A stretch of 24,161 bases of DNA from Plakobranchus ocellatus (taxonomy: Eukaryota > Mollusca > Gastropoda > Plakobranchidae). Numbering within the stretch: the first letter of the stretch is position 1; every line of letters begins with the position of its first letter. Below, piece after piece: positions 1-8,460 of this stretch. The stretch lies in assembly GCA_019648995.1 (NCBI GenBank), contig BLXT01003865.1, forward strand, positions 1,020,314-1,044,474. Direction: 5' to 3'. Below the pieces are notes generated by a model. It was not told the origin of the DNA. It saw only the letters and a list, made by a program, of their open reading frames with translations, and made no database searches. A program made the position numbers and the translations under genes.

Positions 1-269
1 CTCCAAAGAAGGCTTTAAAATATGTTTAATTCTTTCTTCTTAAAAGAATTATATGTGACATTTGACTCATTTGAATAGGAAGTTTATTGCATGTCCTTGA
101 AAATTATGTTCAGATGAATCATTTTACACTTCATATTTAGGGTTTTCATTTAAATTAAATCATAGATCCTCAGCTTTTCTCATTTTGCAATACAGCCACT
201 CATTTACTCTTTAATATTCAGGAAAGATTAAATCTTCCTTTTTTTTTTCTCTGTGTGTGTGTGCATTAG

Positions 270-466
270 GAGGAGCACCGCGATTCCCGTGATTCCTCAC
301 CATCAGTTGGTGCTAGTGGTGTGAAACTCAAGATCAAACTAGGCAGCAGCACAGGGTCAGCATCTTCCATGATGGTCACTGGTGATTCCAACTCCTCTGT
401 GGCATCCTCCCCCACAAACCGCACTGCTCGAGAATCCATGTCACCTCCCAGGACTGTACCCAAGTT
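270..466 (+). CDS. TAF3: TAF3 internal coding exon (first TAF3 exon in window)
   Basis: This exon begins after the acceptor TGTGTGCATTAG at 269 and ends at the donor GTGAGT at 467-472. It reads in phase 0 from GAG-GAG for 65 codons and leaves two bases (TT) that pair with the first base of the next exon to make Leu. The peptide starts EEHRDSRDSSPSVGASG, contains the basic/hydrophobic stretch VKLKIKLG, and ends in a Ser/Thr/Pro-rich segment with SPPRTVPK. It belongs to the middle, disordered part of TAF3; the N-terminal histone fold that pairs with TAF10 lies upstream of the window. The assignment rests on exact phase agreement with the next exon and on the PHD finger downstream, not on a domain here. 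The acceptor could also be 3 bp further in (AG at 271-272), which would drop one Glu. Both flanks are intronic. Confidence 0.8.
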
Positions 467-2092
467 GTGAGTCAACTGTTGTGTTAGTTGCTTTTTTCTC
501 TCTCAACCTGCTTGCATGTTTGTCACAAATATATATATATATGGCAGCTTGAGGAAACCCCTCACAGCTCACCAGATATGCATTTTGAGTTGTTTTTTTT
601 TCACTCCTTTGTTTGCCATATCAATTCCTGCACATTTTTGTTGATATCTTAATTAGAACTAAAGTTATTAAATTTTAAAGAAAAAATACATATTTTTACG
701 ACTTTACTAGGGCTTAACACAAAAATAGGGCCAGTGACTTCCAACAAATTTTCTGAGAAATACTTACAAGATAAACTTGCTCACTTAACATTAAACTTTT
801 TACTGGTCCATGTTGTTTTATTTTTTTTTTTTTCTCGTTTACCAAATGATAATTAAAAAGCCAAGAAATTGAAAGCACCAAAGTTTCATTTTGCAATAAA
901 AATTGAGATTGGCACATTTTAAGGCTTGTTTGTGTGACAAGGGGAAAAGTTAAAACCGTGCAATGTGTCAATTGAACACATTTTGAAGGTGAAATAATTT
1001 TATTTTAAATGCTGTTTTTACAAAGTTTCCTGTCCCCTTTTATTAGTATCATATGCCTATACACAATTTGAAAGATGAGAAGAGGAAGGAAAAAAGCTTG
1101 CTCTAGACCAGTCCCAATGAGTGTGAAATCACAGCGTGATCATTTAATATTTAAAACATTGATCTTTAAAAAAACTGTACTTGTATTGTTGAAAACTGTA
1201 TAGAGACTGAGAAACTCTCTGAGAAGACACTCGTGTTAAATAAGCCTTGTCATCCTTCCCTCCACCATCCCTCTTCCCCCCCTCCCCCGCCTCCTCAAAA
1301 TAAAAAAAGCAGTTTAAATTCTTTTTTCTCAAGCGTGTTACATGTGACATCTACCATGGTTTAATAAAAGGGCTTGTCCACAAAATGATCTGACTGTGTT
1401 TACTGTGCTGGTGTATTTTACATCTTTCTTGAACTAACACCAATCTTGTTTTATTTCTGAATTCATGTAAAATAACTCAGTTATTTTTATCAGCATTCGT
1501 TTTAATGGCATCTTTCAGGAAAATCTCGAGTCTATGGAACTATATATTGTGAGAATTCTCAATTTTAAGTCCAGGATAGTAACTGATTTGGCTTTCATTG
1601 TTGAAACAGCAAAACATAGTTCTTTGTACATGTATTCTTTTCTTAGGATTGGTTTGAGGTTTTCTCAGCACATGCGAATTTTTGTTTTGCAAGCTAAATG
1701 CAATTTCTGCACCCATAATTCAAGATTATTTTGCTTAGTATATTTCCATTGCATAACAGAATTCAACTCCTACTACGGACCTTTCCCTGCCTCTACCCCC
1801 ACTGCATTTCCCATCATTAATTACTGACATGTCTCATAAGACATTTCCAATTGTGTTGGGGAGTTTGGTTTTTTTTTTTCTTTTGTTTTCAATAAAATGG
1901 CAAAACAGGTTAACTCCATAGTGCATTATAGCAGGTGGAATCTTAACAATCAAATGGTATGTACTTGGTTTACCTGCAGATGTTTACCTGAGATTTTCCT
2001 GGTGGTTTTGCCATTGTGGGATTGGTTGCTTAATATCTCAATAACATTTCCTTTGTGTAAAAAAAGACTGTTACGTTTGCTTCCTCTTCCAG
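467..2092 (+). other. TAF3: TAF3 intron (1,626 bp)
   Basis: GT-AG intron between the two exons described on either side. It holds an (AT)7 microsatellite at about 529-542, several T-runs, and a pyrimidine-rich stretch around 1255-1295. I see no conserved coding segment. The open frames at 1534-1827 and 1897-2148 have no recognisable composition or family. The intron ends in a good acceptor, CTTCCTCTTCCAG at 2092. Confidence 0.75.
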
Positions 2093-3125
2093 GTATATAT
2101 CCAGGAAAGGCCAGGAAGAAAAAGGTAAAAAGAGTGCAAAGGGAGTGAAGCGCAATGAGCCAAAGAAGAGAAAAAGTTCACCTCTGGCAGTTTCTAGCAA
2201 GTCTCGGTCAGTATCTCCAACAAGTAACAAGACTTCTCCCTCTCCGAGATCAACACCAACGCCTCCAGTTCCCCATGAGACAGCTATTCCCCCATCTAAA
2301 TCATCATCAAAGCTGCCTCTCCAGATAAAGCCAGGTAAAAAGAAGAAGGCTTTACCGTCCCCAAAACCAGCAAGTGAGCGTAAGAGCAGAACTCTCGTCA
2401 AGGACAAGTCCACAGCAAAGGACAAGAAAAAACAAGAGAGACGATCATTGTCATCACTATCATCTGCCTCTTCAGACTCGTCTTTATCGCCTGTGACAAA
2501 ACGTAGCAAAGAGAAGAAATCTCCAGCCCGACTTGCTAGAATGTCATCTTCCTCACCGTCTCCAGAGAAATCTCCCGCTCCCCTTCCTTTCCAGAGTCCT
2601 GCTCCCTCTCCCCCATCTAGGCTTGTCGGAGACCGTTCAAACTCAAGAACATCATCTCACGGGTCACCCACTCCAAAGAAATCCAGCCCATCCCGCAGTG
2701 TGTCTCCCCATAACAGAAGGCAAGAGTCAGTGCCGCGATCACCATCCCCTAGCAAGCCTCCCACTCCAGGGTCAACTTCTCCAGTACCGTCTCCTGACTG
2801 GAATCTCCCGATGTCCCCTGCCCAACGTCATCACTCGCCATCACTTGTGCCCCATAGTCCTGCCACATCTCCATTCCGGCAGGCCCCTCCCTCCCCCACT
2901 ACTCACTGGCCCCCTGCAGGCAGTCCAGTCCCTCACAGAACTCCCAGCCCAGCTCCTCGTGTCTCTCCATCAGCATCAATCTCTAGGCCTGCTTCACGTC
3001 AGGTAGCCGGAACCCCTGAGCCTCGTTCTCTTGACATACCATCACCCACTTCGTCCAGCAAGTCATCCACCTCTGCAACGAAGCAGTCTCGCGGGGTGGA
3101 GGCAGAAACTGTCTGTGTGTTCATC
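2093..3125 (+). CDS. TAF3: TAF3 large exon, Ser/Pro/Lys-rich disordered region
   Basis: The acceptor is CTTCTTCCAG-type at 2091-2092 and the donor is GTAAGT at 3126-3131. One leading G completes the Leu codon from the previous exon, then 344 codons run open and end exactly at a codon boundary (phase 0). The protein begins YISRKGQEEKGKK, passes through Lys-rich stretches (KPGKKKKA, KDKSTAKDKKKQERR), then becomes a long Ser/Pro region with many SPS, SPAP and RSPSPS motifs, and ends in the hydrophobic ETVCVFI just before the PHD finger. No folded domain or transmembrane segment is visible, matching the long disordered linker of TAF3 proteins. The many SP dipeptides could be proline-directed phosphorylation sites, and the Lys-rich blocks may serve as nuclear localisation signals; both are inferences. 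Reading past the donor stays open until TGA at 3240-3242, adding 38 unrelated codons. Confidence 0.85.
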
Positions 3126-3471
3126 GTAAGTAGCCCTCTGCTCAAAGTTGTTTTATTGATGAGTTTTTGTAGGCTTTTGTCTTTTCTCTTCAACCATACA
3201 TACAACTTGAAAGTTTTGATCATAATCCTCTCTGATCATTGAAAACAAAACGATGTGAAAAATTATTTATCGTGTATTCAGAGGTAATAGATTTGTAAAA
3301 ATCAAATTTATATTCAAAGCAAGTTTTCAAACTTGTTTTCACAAAAGAGATGGAATGTTTTACTGTATTTAGTACAAGCGTTTTTTTATTTTGTTGTTGT
3401 TGTCCCCAATATTTTGTATATCCCTATTGTTGGTGGTCCTAGTGGCAAACTTTTTCTTCCTTGTGTTTCAG
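3126..3471 (+). other. TAF3: TAF3 intron (346 bp)
   Basis: Short GT-AG intron with donor GTAAGT and acceptor TTGTGTTTCAG at 3471. It separates the disordered exon from the first PHD exon and is phase 0. The first 117 bases are open in the exon frame and end in TGA at 3240-3242. Nothing else is recognised. Confidence 0.8.
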
Positions 3472-3572
3472 GATGATTCTGGCCAACAAGTGTGGATCTG
3501 TCCTGGCTGTAAGAAGCCTGATGATGGGAGCGAGATGGTTGGCTGTGACATGTGTGATAACTGGTACCACTG
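3472..3572 (+). CDS. TAF3: TAF3 exon encoding first half of the PHD finger
   Basis: The exon reads GAT-GAT-TCT in phase 0 for 33 codons, then TG, which joins the G of the next exon to make Trp; the donor is GTGAGT at 3573. It encodes DDSGQQVWICPGCKK and then PDDGSEMVGCDMCDNWYH. These are the first zinc ligands of a Cys4-His-Cys3 PHD finger: C-x2-C, C-x2-C, and the His of WYH. The match to the vertebrate TAF3 PHD is close. Positions that recognise trimethylated H3K4 in that family are all present: Trp of VWIC, Asp of PDD, Met of SEMVG and Trp of DNW. I therefore expect this to be a working H3K4me3 reader that anchors TFIID at active promoters. The splice junction cuts the finger between its zinc ligands, so it only folds if the next exon is joined correctly. 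Confidence 0.95.
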
Positions 3573-4088
3573 GTGAGTGAGTAAGAGTCTACAAAATCCC
3601 ACTAAAGCCTGCACTCTTAGTGCATTTTATTAGTGATTGAGTTATGTGCCTGTATGGCGTTGGCTTCAGTGACACAATTACCAGTTATTTAGCCCTGAAA
3701 TCCATGGGCTTCACTGTTGAGTTGGCAACCAGGGGGCCAAGAAGCATTGGATGATAATCATCTAAGTATGCTCAGGTTATGGTGTATGAAATATTCATTT
3801 CATTGAAATTCATAATTTGTTCCTATCTATCTCTGACAGTTCTATGTGAAGACAAATGGTTAATTTGAAAGGATAAAAATGTCCATAGAACTATTTGTGC
3901 CTGAGTCTATTGTGCTAAAAACAAACAATGGGTTCCATAATAATGCTTTCCTTAATGCGTGGGCTATTTTGAGATTTTTACTGCACAGAATATGTTTCAA
4001 AAGAAGATTGGTCAATACAAAATTATGTTTTTTATAACATGCCTATTTTTGTTTTCGGATGTTCTCTCTTTTTCTTCCTCTCTCTCAC

Positions 4089-4092
<4 letters not shown>

Positions 4093-4134
<42 letters not shown>
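4093..4134 (+). repeat. (CT)n microsatellite in TAF3 intron 3
   Basis: An uninterrupted run of 21 CT dinucleotides, flanked by imperfect CT/TTTC tracts on both sides (about 4065-4250). It lies in the sense orientation of TAF3, so the pre-mRNA would carry a long pyrimidine tract able to bind PTB-type proteins; that role is inference. Overlapping open frames on both strands here (poly Ser/Leu or Arg/Glu) are repeat artefacts. Confidence 0.95.
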
Positions 4135-4142
<8 letters not shown>

Positions 4143-4392
4143 CTCTCTTTCTCTCTCTTTTCCTTTTATTTTCCTCATCACACATACTCTGTTTCTCCTT
4201 CTCCCTCCCTTTTTTTCCATTAGCCATCACCTTCTTTTTTCCTCTTGATTTATATCTAGGCATTGTCTTACCTTTCTCTCAGTTCCCGTTATTTGTTATA
4301 ATAGAACTTTGCACGACTTATCTGAAGGGAAGCAAAGTAATGGCTCTCTATACAGGATTGAAACTAGGCTAGTCCCTTTAATTTCAAGACCC

Positions 4393-4972
4393 AGATGAGA
4401 AGTTTTATATTATTTTTGTCTTCTTTTCAATCCTGCTTCACTCTACAATGTGCCTGTGAAATCAGAGTGAGAAAGTTTTATATTGTCACTGCCTGGCCTT
4501 CAGTCTCTCTTCTTTTTTACAGGCTATGTATATGTGATCTAAGTAAAAAGGATTTTTTTTTCTCTATTGTCTGGCTTTCAGTCTCCCTTCGTTTTGCAGG
4601 CTGTGTGACTGTAATCCGAGTGAGAAAGTTATATGACTATGTCTGGCCTTCAATTCTCCTTCTTTCTCTAGGCTGTCTGTGTGTGTGTGATCCGAGTGAA
4701 AAAGTTTTATTTTACTATTATCTGGCCTTCATCTCCATTCTTTCTACAGGCTTTGTGTGTGTGTGAGATCTGAGCGAGAAAGTTTTATTTTACTATTGTG
4801 TGGTCTTCATCTCCATTCTCTCTACAGTTTGTGTGTGTGTGTGCGAGATCTGAGCGAGAAAGTTTTATATTACTATTGTCTGGCCTTCGATCTCCCCTCT
4901 CTCTGTAGGCTGTGTTAAAAAAAGTTTTAAATTACTTAATAGTTTCACCATTAATCTGCCTTCTCTCTGCAG
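4393..4972 (+). repeat. ~78-bp tandem array of decoy 3' splice sites
   Basis: About 7.5 units end in an AG followed by a GC(T)GTGT-like start. The AGs end at 4522, 4599, 4671, 4749, 4827 and 4908, with the authentic exon 4 acceptor ending at 4972; spacings are 77, 72, 78, 78, 81 and 64 bp. The first unit (about 4393-4450) has lost its AG (CTCTACAATG). A typical unit runs: GT-rich start, GATCCGAGTGAGAAAG, TTTTATATTACTATTG, TCTGGCCTTCA, a pyrimidine run, then AG. The authentic last unit matches this plan (AAAGTTTTAAATTACT, CTGCCTTCTCTCTGCAG). The exon 4 start (GCCGTGTGT, then GAATCACGAAAG) also resembles the unit start, so the repeat probably arose by duplicating the intron/exon junction. Confidence 0.85.
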
Positions 4973-5117
4973 GCCGTGTGTAGGAATCACGAAAGAGCCA
5001 GAGGAGCCACAGTGGTTTTGTCCTAAATGTCTGCCCAAAACAAAAGCCAGTTCCTCTCGTGGGAGAGGAAGACCCAGAGGTCGGGGTAGAGGAAGGGGCC
5101 GCAAGAAGATAACGTGA
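4973..5117 (+). CDS. TAF3: TAF3 last coding exon: PHD second half and Arg/Gly tail
   Basis: The first G completes the split Trp codon; 47 codons then lead to TGA at 5115-5117, backed by TAA at 5118. The peptide is PCVGITKEPEEPQWFCPKC, followed by a basic tail. PCV supplies the Cys partnering the His of the previous exon, and FCPKC gives the final C-x2-C, completing the Cys4-His-Cys3 PHD finger as in other TAF3 proteins. After the finger, the tail SSSRGRGRPRGRGRGRGR-KKIT contains an AT-hook-like core (GRGRPRGR) and RG repeats. That differs from the Lys/His-rich tail of vertebrate TAF3 and may give minor-groove DNA or nucleosome contact, or arginine methylation; this is inference. Together the four exons give the last 491 residues of the protein. 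Confidence 0.95.
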
Positions 5118-6080
5118 TAACTTGTGGGGAGAGCTATAAGGTTTATGTGGTTTAAGTGAGAAAGGTTGTGAGTTTGGAAGTATGAGAGTTGGTTTCATCA
5201 TGAGATGAGTGGTTTCTGTAGGGGTAACAAATGTGCTATGTATTCTTGAAAAGTAAATTAGTCTAAAACCAGAATTGAAGACATATCAAATGATTGTAAA
5301 TCCAATCTCTGTTACTGTACAAATGAACTTCATTGGAAGACCGTGGACCAATATTAAGTGTATCTGATAAATTTTCCCAAAGCTGAGAATGATAGATTTA
5401 ATTGTTCCTAATTTCCCTACTATGAAAGTATCAATTCTAGAGTATTTTCCCTGCTGGTAGCAACAGACTGTAACTAAAGAGATTCATGTGAATCAGGAAA
5501 AAAGTTTAAAGTTTTGTGGTATCAGCAGAACTTGATAATTCTTCAGTGAGTCATTCATTTTATTCTGAAAATTTAAGAACTCAATGCACTTCTCTACCAA
5601 CATGGAAGGCTCTCAATTTGATTTTTTAAGTAAAAGAAATTTGCACTAGGTAGGCCTATATGTTTTTTAAACCATTATTTCCTACACATGATTTATCAAG
5701 GCAGCCTTACAAGTTGTAGGCCTCATGCTTGCTCTAAGCTATGGACAGGATGGCTGTGTTAGCAAGACGCTGTAACCCTAATAGTGTCATTAAACAATAC
5801 AGCTACAAAATGTATAAATAGATATAATGCTCTACAATTATAATTGAGAAGAAATTCTTTTTTTTTTCACACCACAAAAAGAAGGAAATCAAGAGTATCA
5901 ACTGCTTTGATCAACCCTCAACACTTCTTGAGTAGTAATGATTAATAATCACCTACACTTAACTAACTGATTGTGCATACCATCTTTTCTCTACACATCC
6001 ATTATGCACATTCATTTCAGGCAGTTTGTTTATCATGTCAAAATAAATTTAAGCCCAGCTGGACTTTGGCACTTATTTCT
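5118..6080 (+). other. TAF3: TAF3 3' UTR, proximal part
   Basis: This follows the tandem stop codons TGA-TAA directly, and no further coding exon is expected after the TAF3 PHD tail. The sequence is G/T-rich at first, then AT-rich with no open frame of interest. A candidate AATAAA at 6042-6047 would give a UTR of about 950 bases, but longer forms are possible (see the signal at 15309). Confidence 0.65.
6042..6047 (+). terminator. Candidate proximal poly(A) signal of TAF3
   Basis: This is an AATAAA hexamer on the TAF3 sense strand, followed 20-50 bases later by the GT-rich stretch CTGTAGTGTTTGAGTG. The arrangement fits a cleavage site near 6060-6075. Such hexamers are common in AT-rich DNA, so this is only a candidate. 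Confidence 0.35.
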
Positions 6081-6139
6081 GTAGTGTTTGAGTGACCCCA
6101 GCTTCCTGTAGGATTTTTACCCAAAAGGCATATCTGACA

Positions 6140-6512
6140 CAGGTTACAAGGTGCAAGAGAGGAACCCATATAGGTTATAATGTGCAAGGGAAATCCAATA
6201 AAGGTCATAATGTGCAGGGGAAATCCAATAAAGGTTATAATGTGCAGGGGAAATCCAATAAAGGCTTTAATGTGTAGGAGATAATTTCATGTAGGCTATA
6301 GTATGCAGGGGAAGATTCCATGAAGGTCTAATGTACAGCGAAAAATCCAATATAGGCTATAATGTGCAGAGGAAGATTCCATGTAGGCTATAATTACAAG
6401 AGAATATTCTATGTTGGCTATAACGTAGAGAAGAAGATCCAATATAGTCTGTAATGTTTAGGGAAAGATCTACAAACTATAATGTGCAGAGAAAGATCCA
6501 TTTTAGGACATA
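6140..6512 (+). repeat. 30-bp minisatellite, about 12 copies
   Basis: The unit is roughly AGGTTATAATGTGCAGGGG followed by AAATCCAATAA. Copies are nearly identical in the core at about 6170-6262 and decay outward into forms such as GGCTATAATGTGCAGAGG with AAGATTCCATGT. The 30-bp period keeps one frame open over the core (GYNVQGKSNK repeated), which explains a short open frame at 6092-6277. Outer copies are disrupted by indels and stops, so I do not call it coding. It lies in the TAF3 3' flank or distal UTR. Confidence 0.9.
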
Positions 6513-7280
6513 CATAAACAGGATCAATGACTTTTTTGCATTTGCAAGTTTACAGTTGATGAAAAAAAGAAAAAAAAATTGGCTCAGGGCATGCATGGTC
6601 ATTATGTGATGTTTTGTAAATTGTTAAGTGCCAGGGATAAGTGCAAACTGTGTTTCTTCTGCTTTGCTGCCATTTATGTAATTCTCAAAACAACTGAACA
6701 GTTACTGTGAACTCATGTAAATGTATATTATAGTTTTTCTTAAGATGCTTGTAAATTGTTTCTAACTGTTGAATATGACATTATTTGAAGATTATTTCTA
6801 ATGCTTTAAAATTTTGATTGCATTGTATATATGTATGTTTGTATACACTGTGCAGTATTATTAGCTTCAATTATACTGATCCTTATTTTTCTGTATGATC
6901 ATTTTTTATTGATCATACTCATGTCATGAAAAACAGAGTTGAAAATGTGTCATTTTTAATTGCTCAACAATTTCAATGTAAACTTGGTTCTTAGTGGAAG
7001 GATTGGTTTGTGTCTGCGTAAAGAAAACTATTTGAAATTTACTCCAGAAAGGCTTTGCAAAATGTCCAAAGAATTGTCTGTTTTAATAAAATACCGGCAG
7101 GTTTATATCTGCCTAAACTCTTTAGCTCTATATTTGATTTTCATTTTTTGACAATGCTTGCTGGCTGCTGTGTTTCAAAATTTCATAAAAAGTATCTCAA
7201 ATGAGGAATCAGTATTCTTCTACGTGTTGATAAGAAATACAGACCAGTGGGCATTTTGCTGACAGTGGTCATATGGATAT
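6513..7280. other. AT-rich noncoding stretch in the TAF3 3' flank
   Basis: No coding exon or RNA gene is recognised. It contains TGTATATA at 6824-6831, which matches the Pumilio-binding consensus if transcribed on the + strand, and an AATAAA near 7085. The short open frame at 6960-7151 has no recognisable features. Confidence 0.5.
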
Positions 7281-7346
7281 TTGTGTTAAAATACAAGCAT
7301 GAAAGGGCATGGTTTGTGTTAAAATACAAGCATGTAAAGGCATGGA
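7281..7346 (+). repeat. 33-bp direct repeat, two copies
   Basis: TTGTGTTAAAATACAAGCAT is present at 7281 and again at 7314, followed in each copy by G(A/T)AAAGGCATGG with small differences. It is a simple tandem duplication with no inverted structure. Confidence 0.9.
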
Positions 7347-7522
7347 GACCGACTTGCCAGGACTCTTGATTAGATAGGAACCTCCCAGTTTTTTAAAGGA
7401 AGATACTTGTCTCTCGATTTCCCGATTTTGCCATGATAATACTGATCTGAAGTGCATAAATATCGAATTTGTTTTGTCCCTCGAGAATGTAAAAGGAATA
7501 ACCGGTGAAACACTTTTTTACC

Positions 7523-7540
7523 AAAAAAAAAAAAAAAAAA
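7523..7540 (+). repeat. (A)18 homopolymer
   Basis: A run of A directly after CTTTTTTACC. It could mark the tail of an old retroposed sequence, but no target-site duplication or tRNA-like promoter is visible upstream, so it is listed only as a homopolymer. Confidence 0.8.
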
Positions 7541-7656
7541 GAATTATATTTGGTCAGCCAAGTGTACTGAGCAATCTTGATACCCTTTGAGCAGGTTGCA
7601 TCATTGTTTCAACCATTCATCCAACTAGTGGGCAAATCTTCGAAGTATAGGTAGCA

Positions 7657-7758
7657 TACTAAGTAGTGCTGAAAAGTAAAGTCTAAAATCTACTAAGTAG
7701 TGCTGAAAAGTAAAGTCTAAAATCTACTAAGTAGTGCTGAACAGTAAAGTCTAAAATT
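7657..7758 (+). repeat. 34-bp tandem repeat, three copies
   Basis: The unit TACTAAGTAGTGCTGAAAAG plus TAAAGTCTAAAATC begins at 7657, 7691 and 7725. The first two copies are practically identical and the third has one change (GAACAG). The palindromic core CTACTAAGTAG lets each copy form a small hairpin. The near identity indicates a recent expansion. Confidence 0.95.
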
Positions 7759-7799
7759 TTTTTAATAAAGGCAGATGGAAGAAAAGGTTTAAACAAGGG

Positions 7800-8460
7800 G
7801 TACCTCAAAGGAATTCATTGGCATCATATGCCTTACCAGTGAGTGTTGGCGATCGCAAAGAAGATTACAACTTAAAATTTAATCACCATGAAAGAAAAAA
7901 CAACAAAAGATGGTTTAAGCCTACATGCAATATATCAATATTTCCAAGGAAAATTTCTTAACGTGCACTGTCTAACTTATAAGTATTGGGCAATCATAAT
8001 TTCAAGTGTAGTTGAAATAAAAAATGTGATCTTGAGAGAATTCATTATCATCCTCAGTGCTACCTGTTAGTGTTGACTGGCATAATTTTTTTTACAAATC
8101 TGGGCGCATGATTCTTAAATTACAAATGTTAATGAAGAGAACTGATTAAGAGGGAATTCATTAGCATTATCACCTACCTTTAAGTTTTGGTGATCATAAT
8201 AATATGAAGTAGGCAAAAATCTATGATTGTATATAATTTTTCATGAATACTAGTAGTAGAAAGAACTAATTTCATATAATTCATCATCATCTGTTTTTTT
8301 ACTCTTACGTGTGAGTGTTGGAATGTTAGGGATTATTTTAAAGATTGAAAAATAAAAGACTTTATTAATGATAACTAATATCTAAAAGTAGAGGGAAAAA
8401 AAATATCACTATCTACTGTACCTGTAACTGTTAGTGATCATGATCTGAAGCATACTTATG
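7800..8460 (+). repeat. Degenerate ~117-bp tandem repeat, about six copies
   Basis: Each copy has a GAATTCATTAGCATCATC-like segment, then ACCTGTTAGTGTTGGTGATC, then ATAATTTGAAG. The second landmark recurs near 7831, 7970, 8061, 8173, 8302 and 8417, an average spacing of about 117 bp. Copies are diverged by many substitutions and indels, so this is an old array. No coding or tRNA-like features are seen. The short open frame at 7888-8070 lies within it. Confidence 0.6.

Larger units (their letters stand above)
3573..4972 (+). other. TAF3: TAF3 intron 3 (1,400 bp) splitting the PHD finger
   Basis: GT-AG intron, phase 2, interrupting a Trp codon inside the PHD finger. The first 500 bases are unremarkable. 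A (CT)21 microsatellite runs at 4093-4134 within a wider pyrimidine-rich tract to about 4250. The last 580 bases are a tandem array of copies of the intron's own 3' splice-site region (see separate entry). The authentic acceptor is TTCTCTCTGCAG ending at 4972. Confidence 0.85.

Noticed and set aside
1534-1827. 97-codon open frame inside TAF3 intron 1
   Set aside because: Composition is ordinary for random AT-rich DNA and no TAF3 homology is seen; including it would break the phase-correct junction between 466 and 2093.
2030-2509. 159-codon - strand open frame opposite the TAF3 disordered exon
   Set aside because: It is the antisense shadow of a Ser/Pro/Lys-rich coding exon.
3959-4372. Long open frames on both strands over the CT microsatellite
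   Set aside because: They consist of Ser/Leu or Arg/Glu dipeptide runs created by (CT)n; no codon structure outside the repeat.
4395-4766. 123-codon open frame across the intron 3 repeat array
   Set aside because: Most unit lengths are multiples of three and pyrimidine-rich, which keeps a frame open by chance. The peptide is a repeated hydrophobic WPSVSLL-like string with no exon 4 frame continuity; it is the decoy-acceptor array, not a gene.
6092-6277. 61-codon open frame with a repeated GYNVQGKSNK peptide
   Set aside because: It follows from a 30-bp minisatellite. Outer copies contain indels and stops, and there is no start context or splice support.
6140-6512. Regular direct repeats that could suggest a CRISPR array
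   Set aside because: The copies are contiguous with no unique spacers, and the genome is eukaryotic.
7500-7545. (A)18 as the tail of a SINE or processed pseudogene
   Set aside because: No target-site duplication, tRNA-like head or recognisable retroposed gene upstream.
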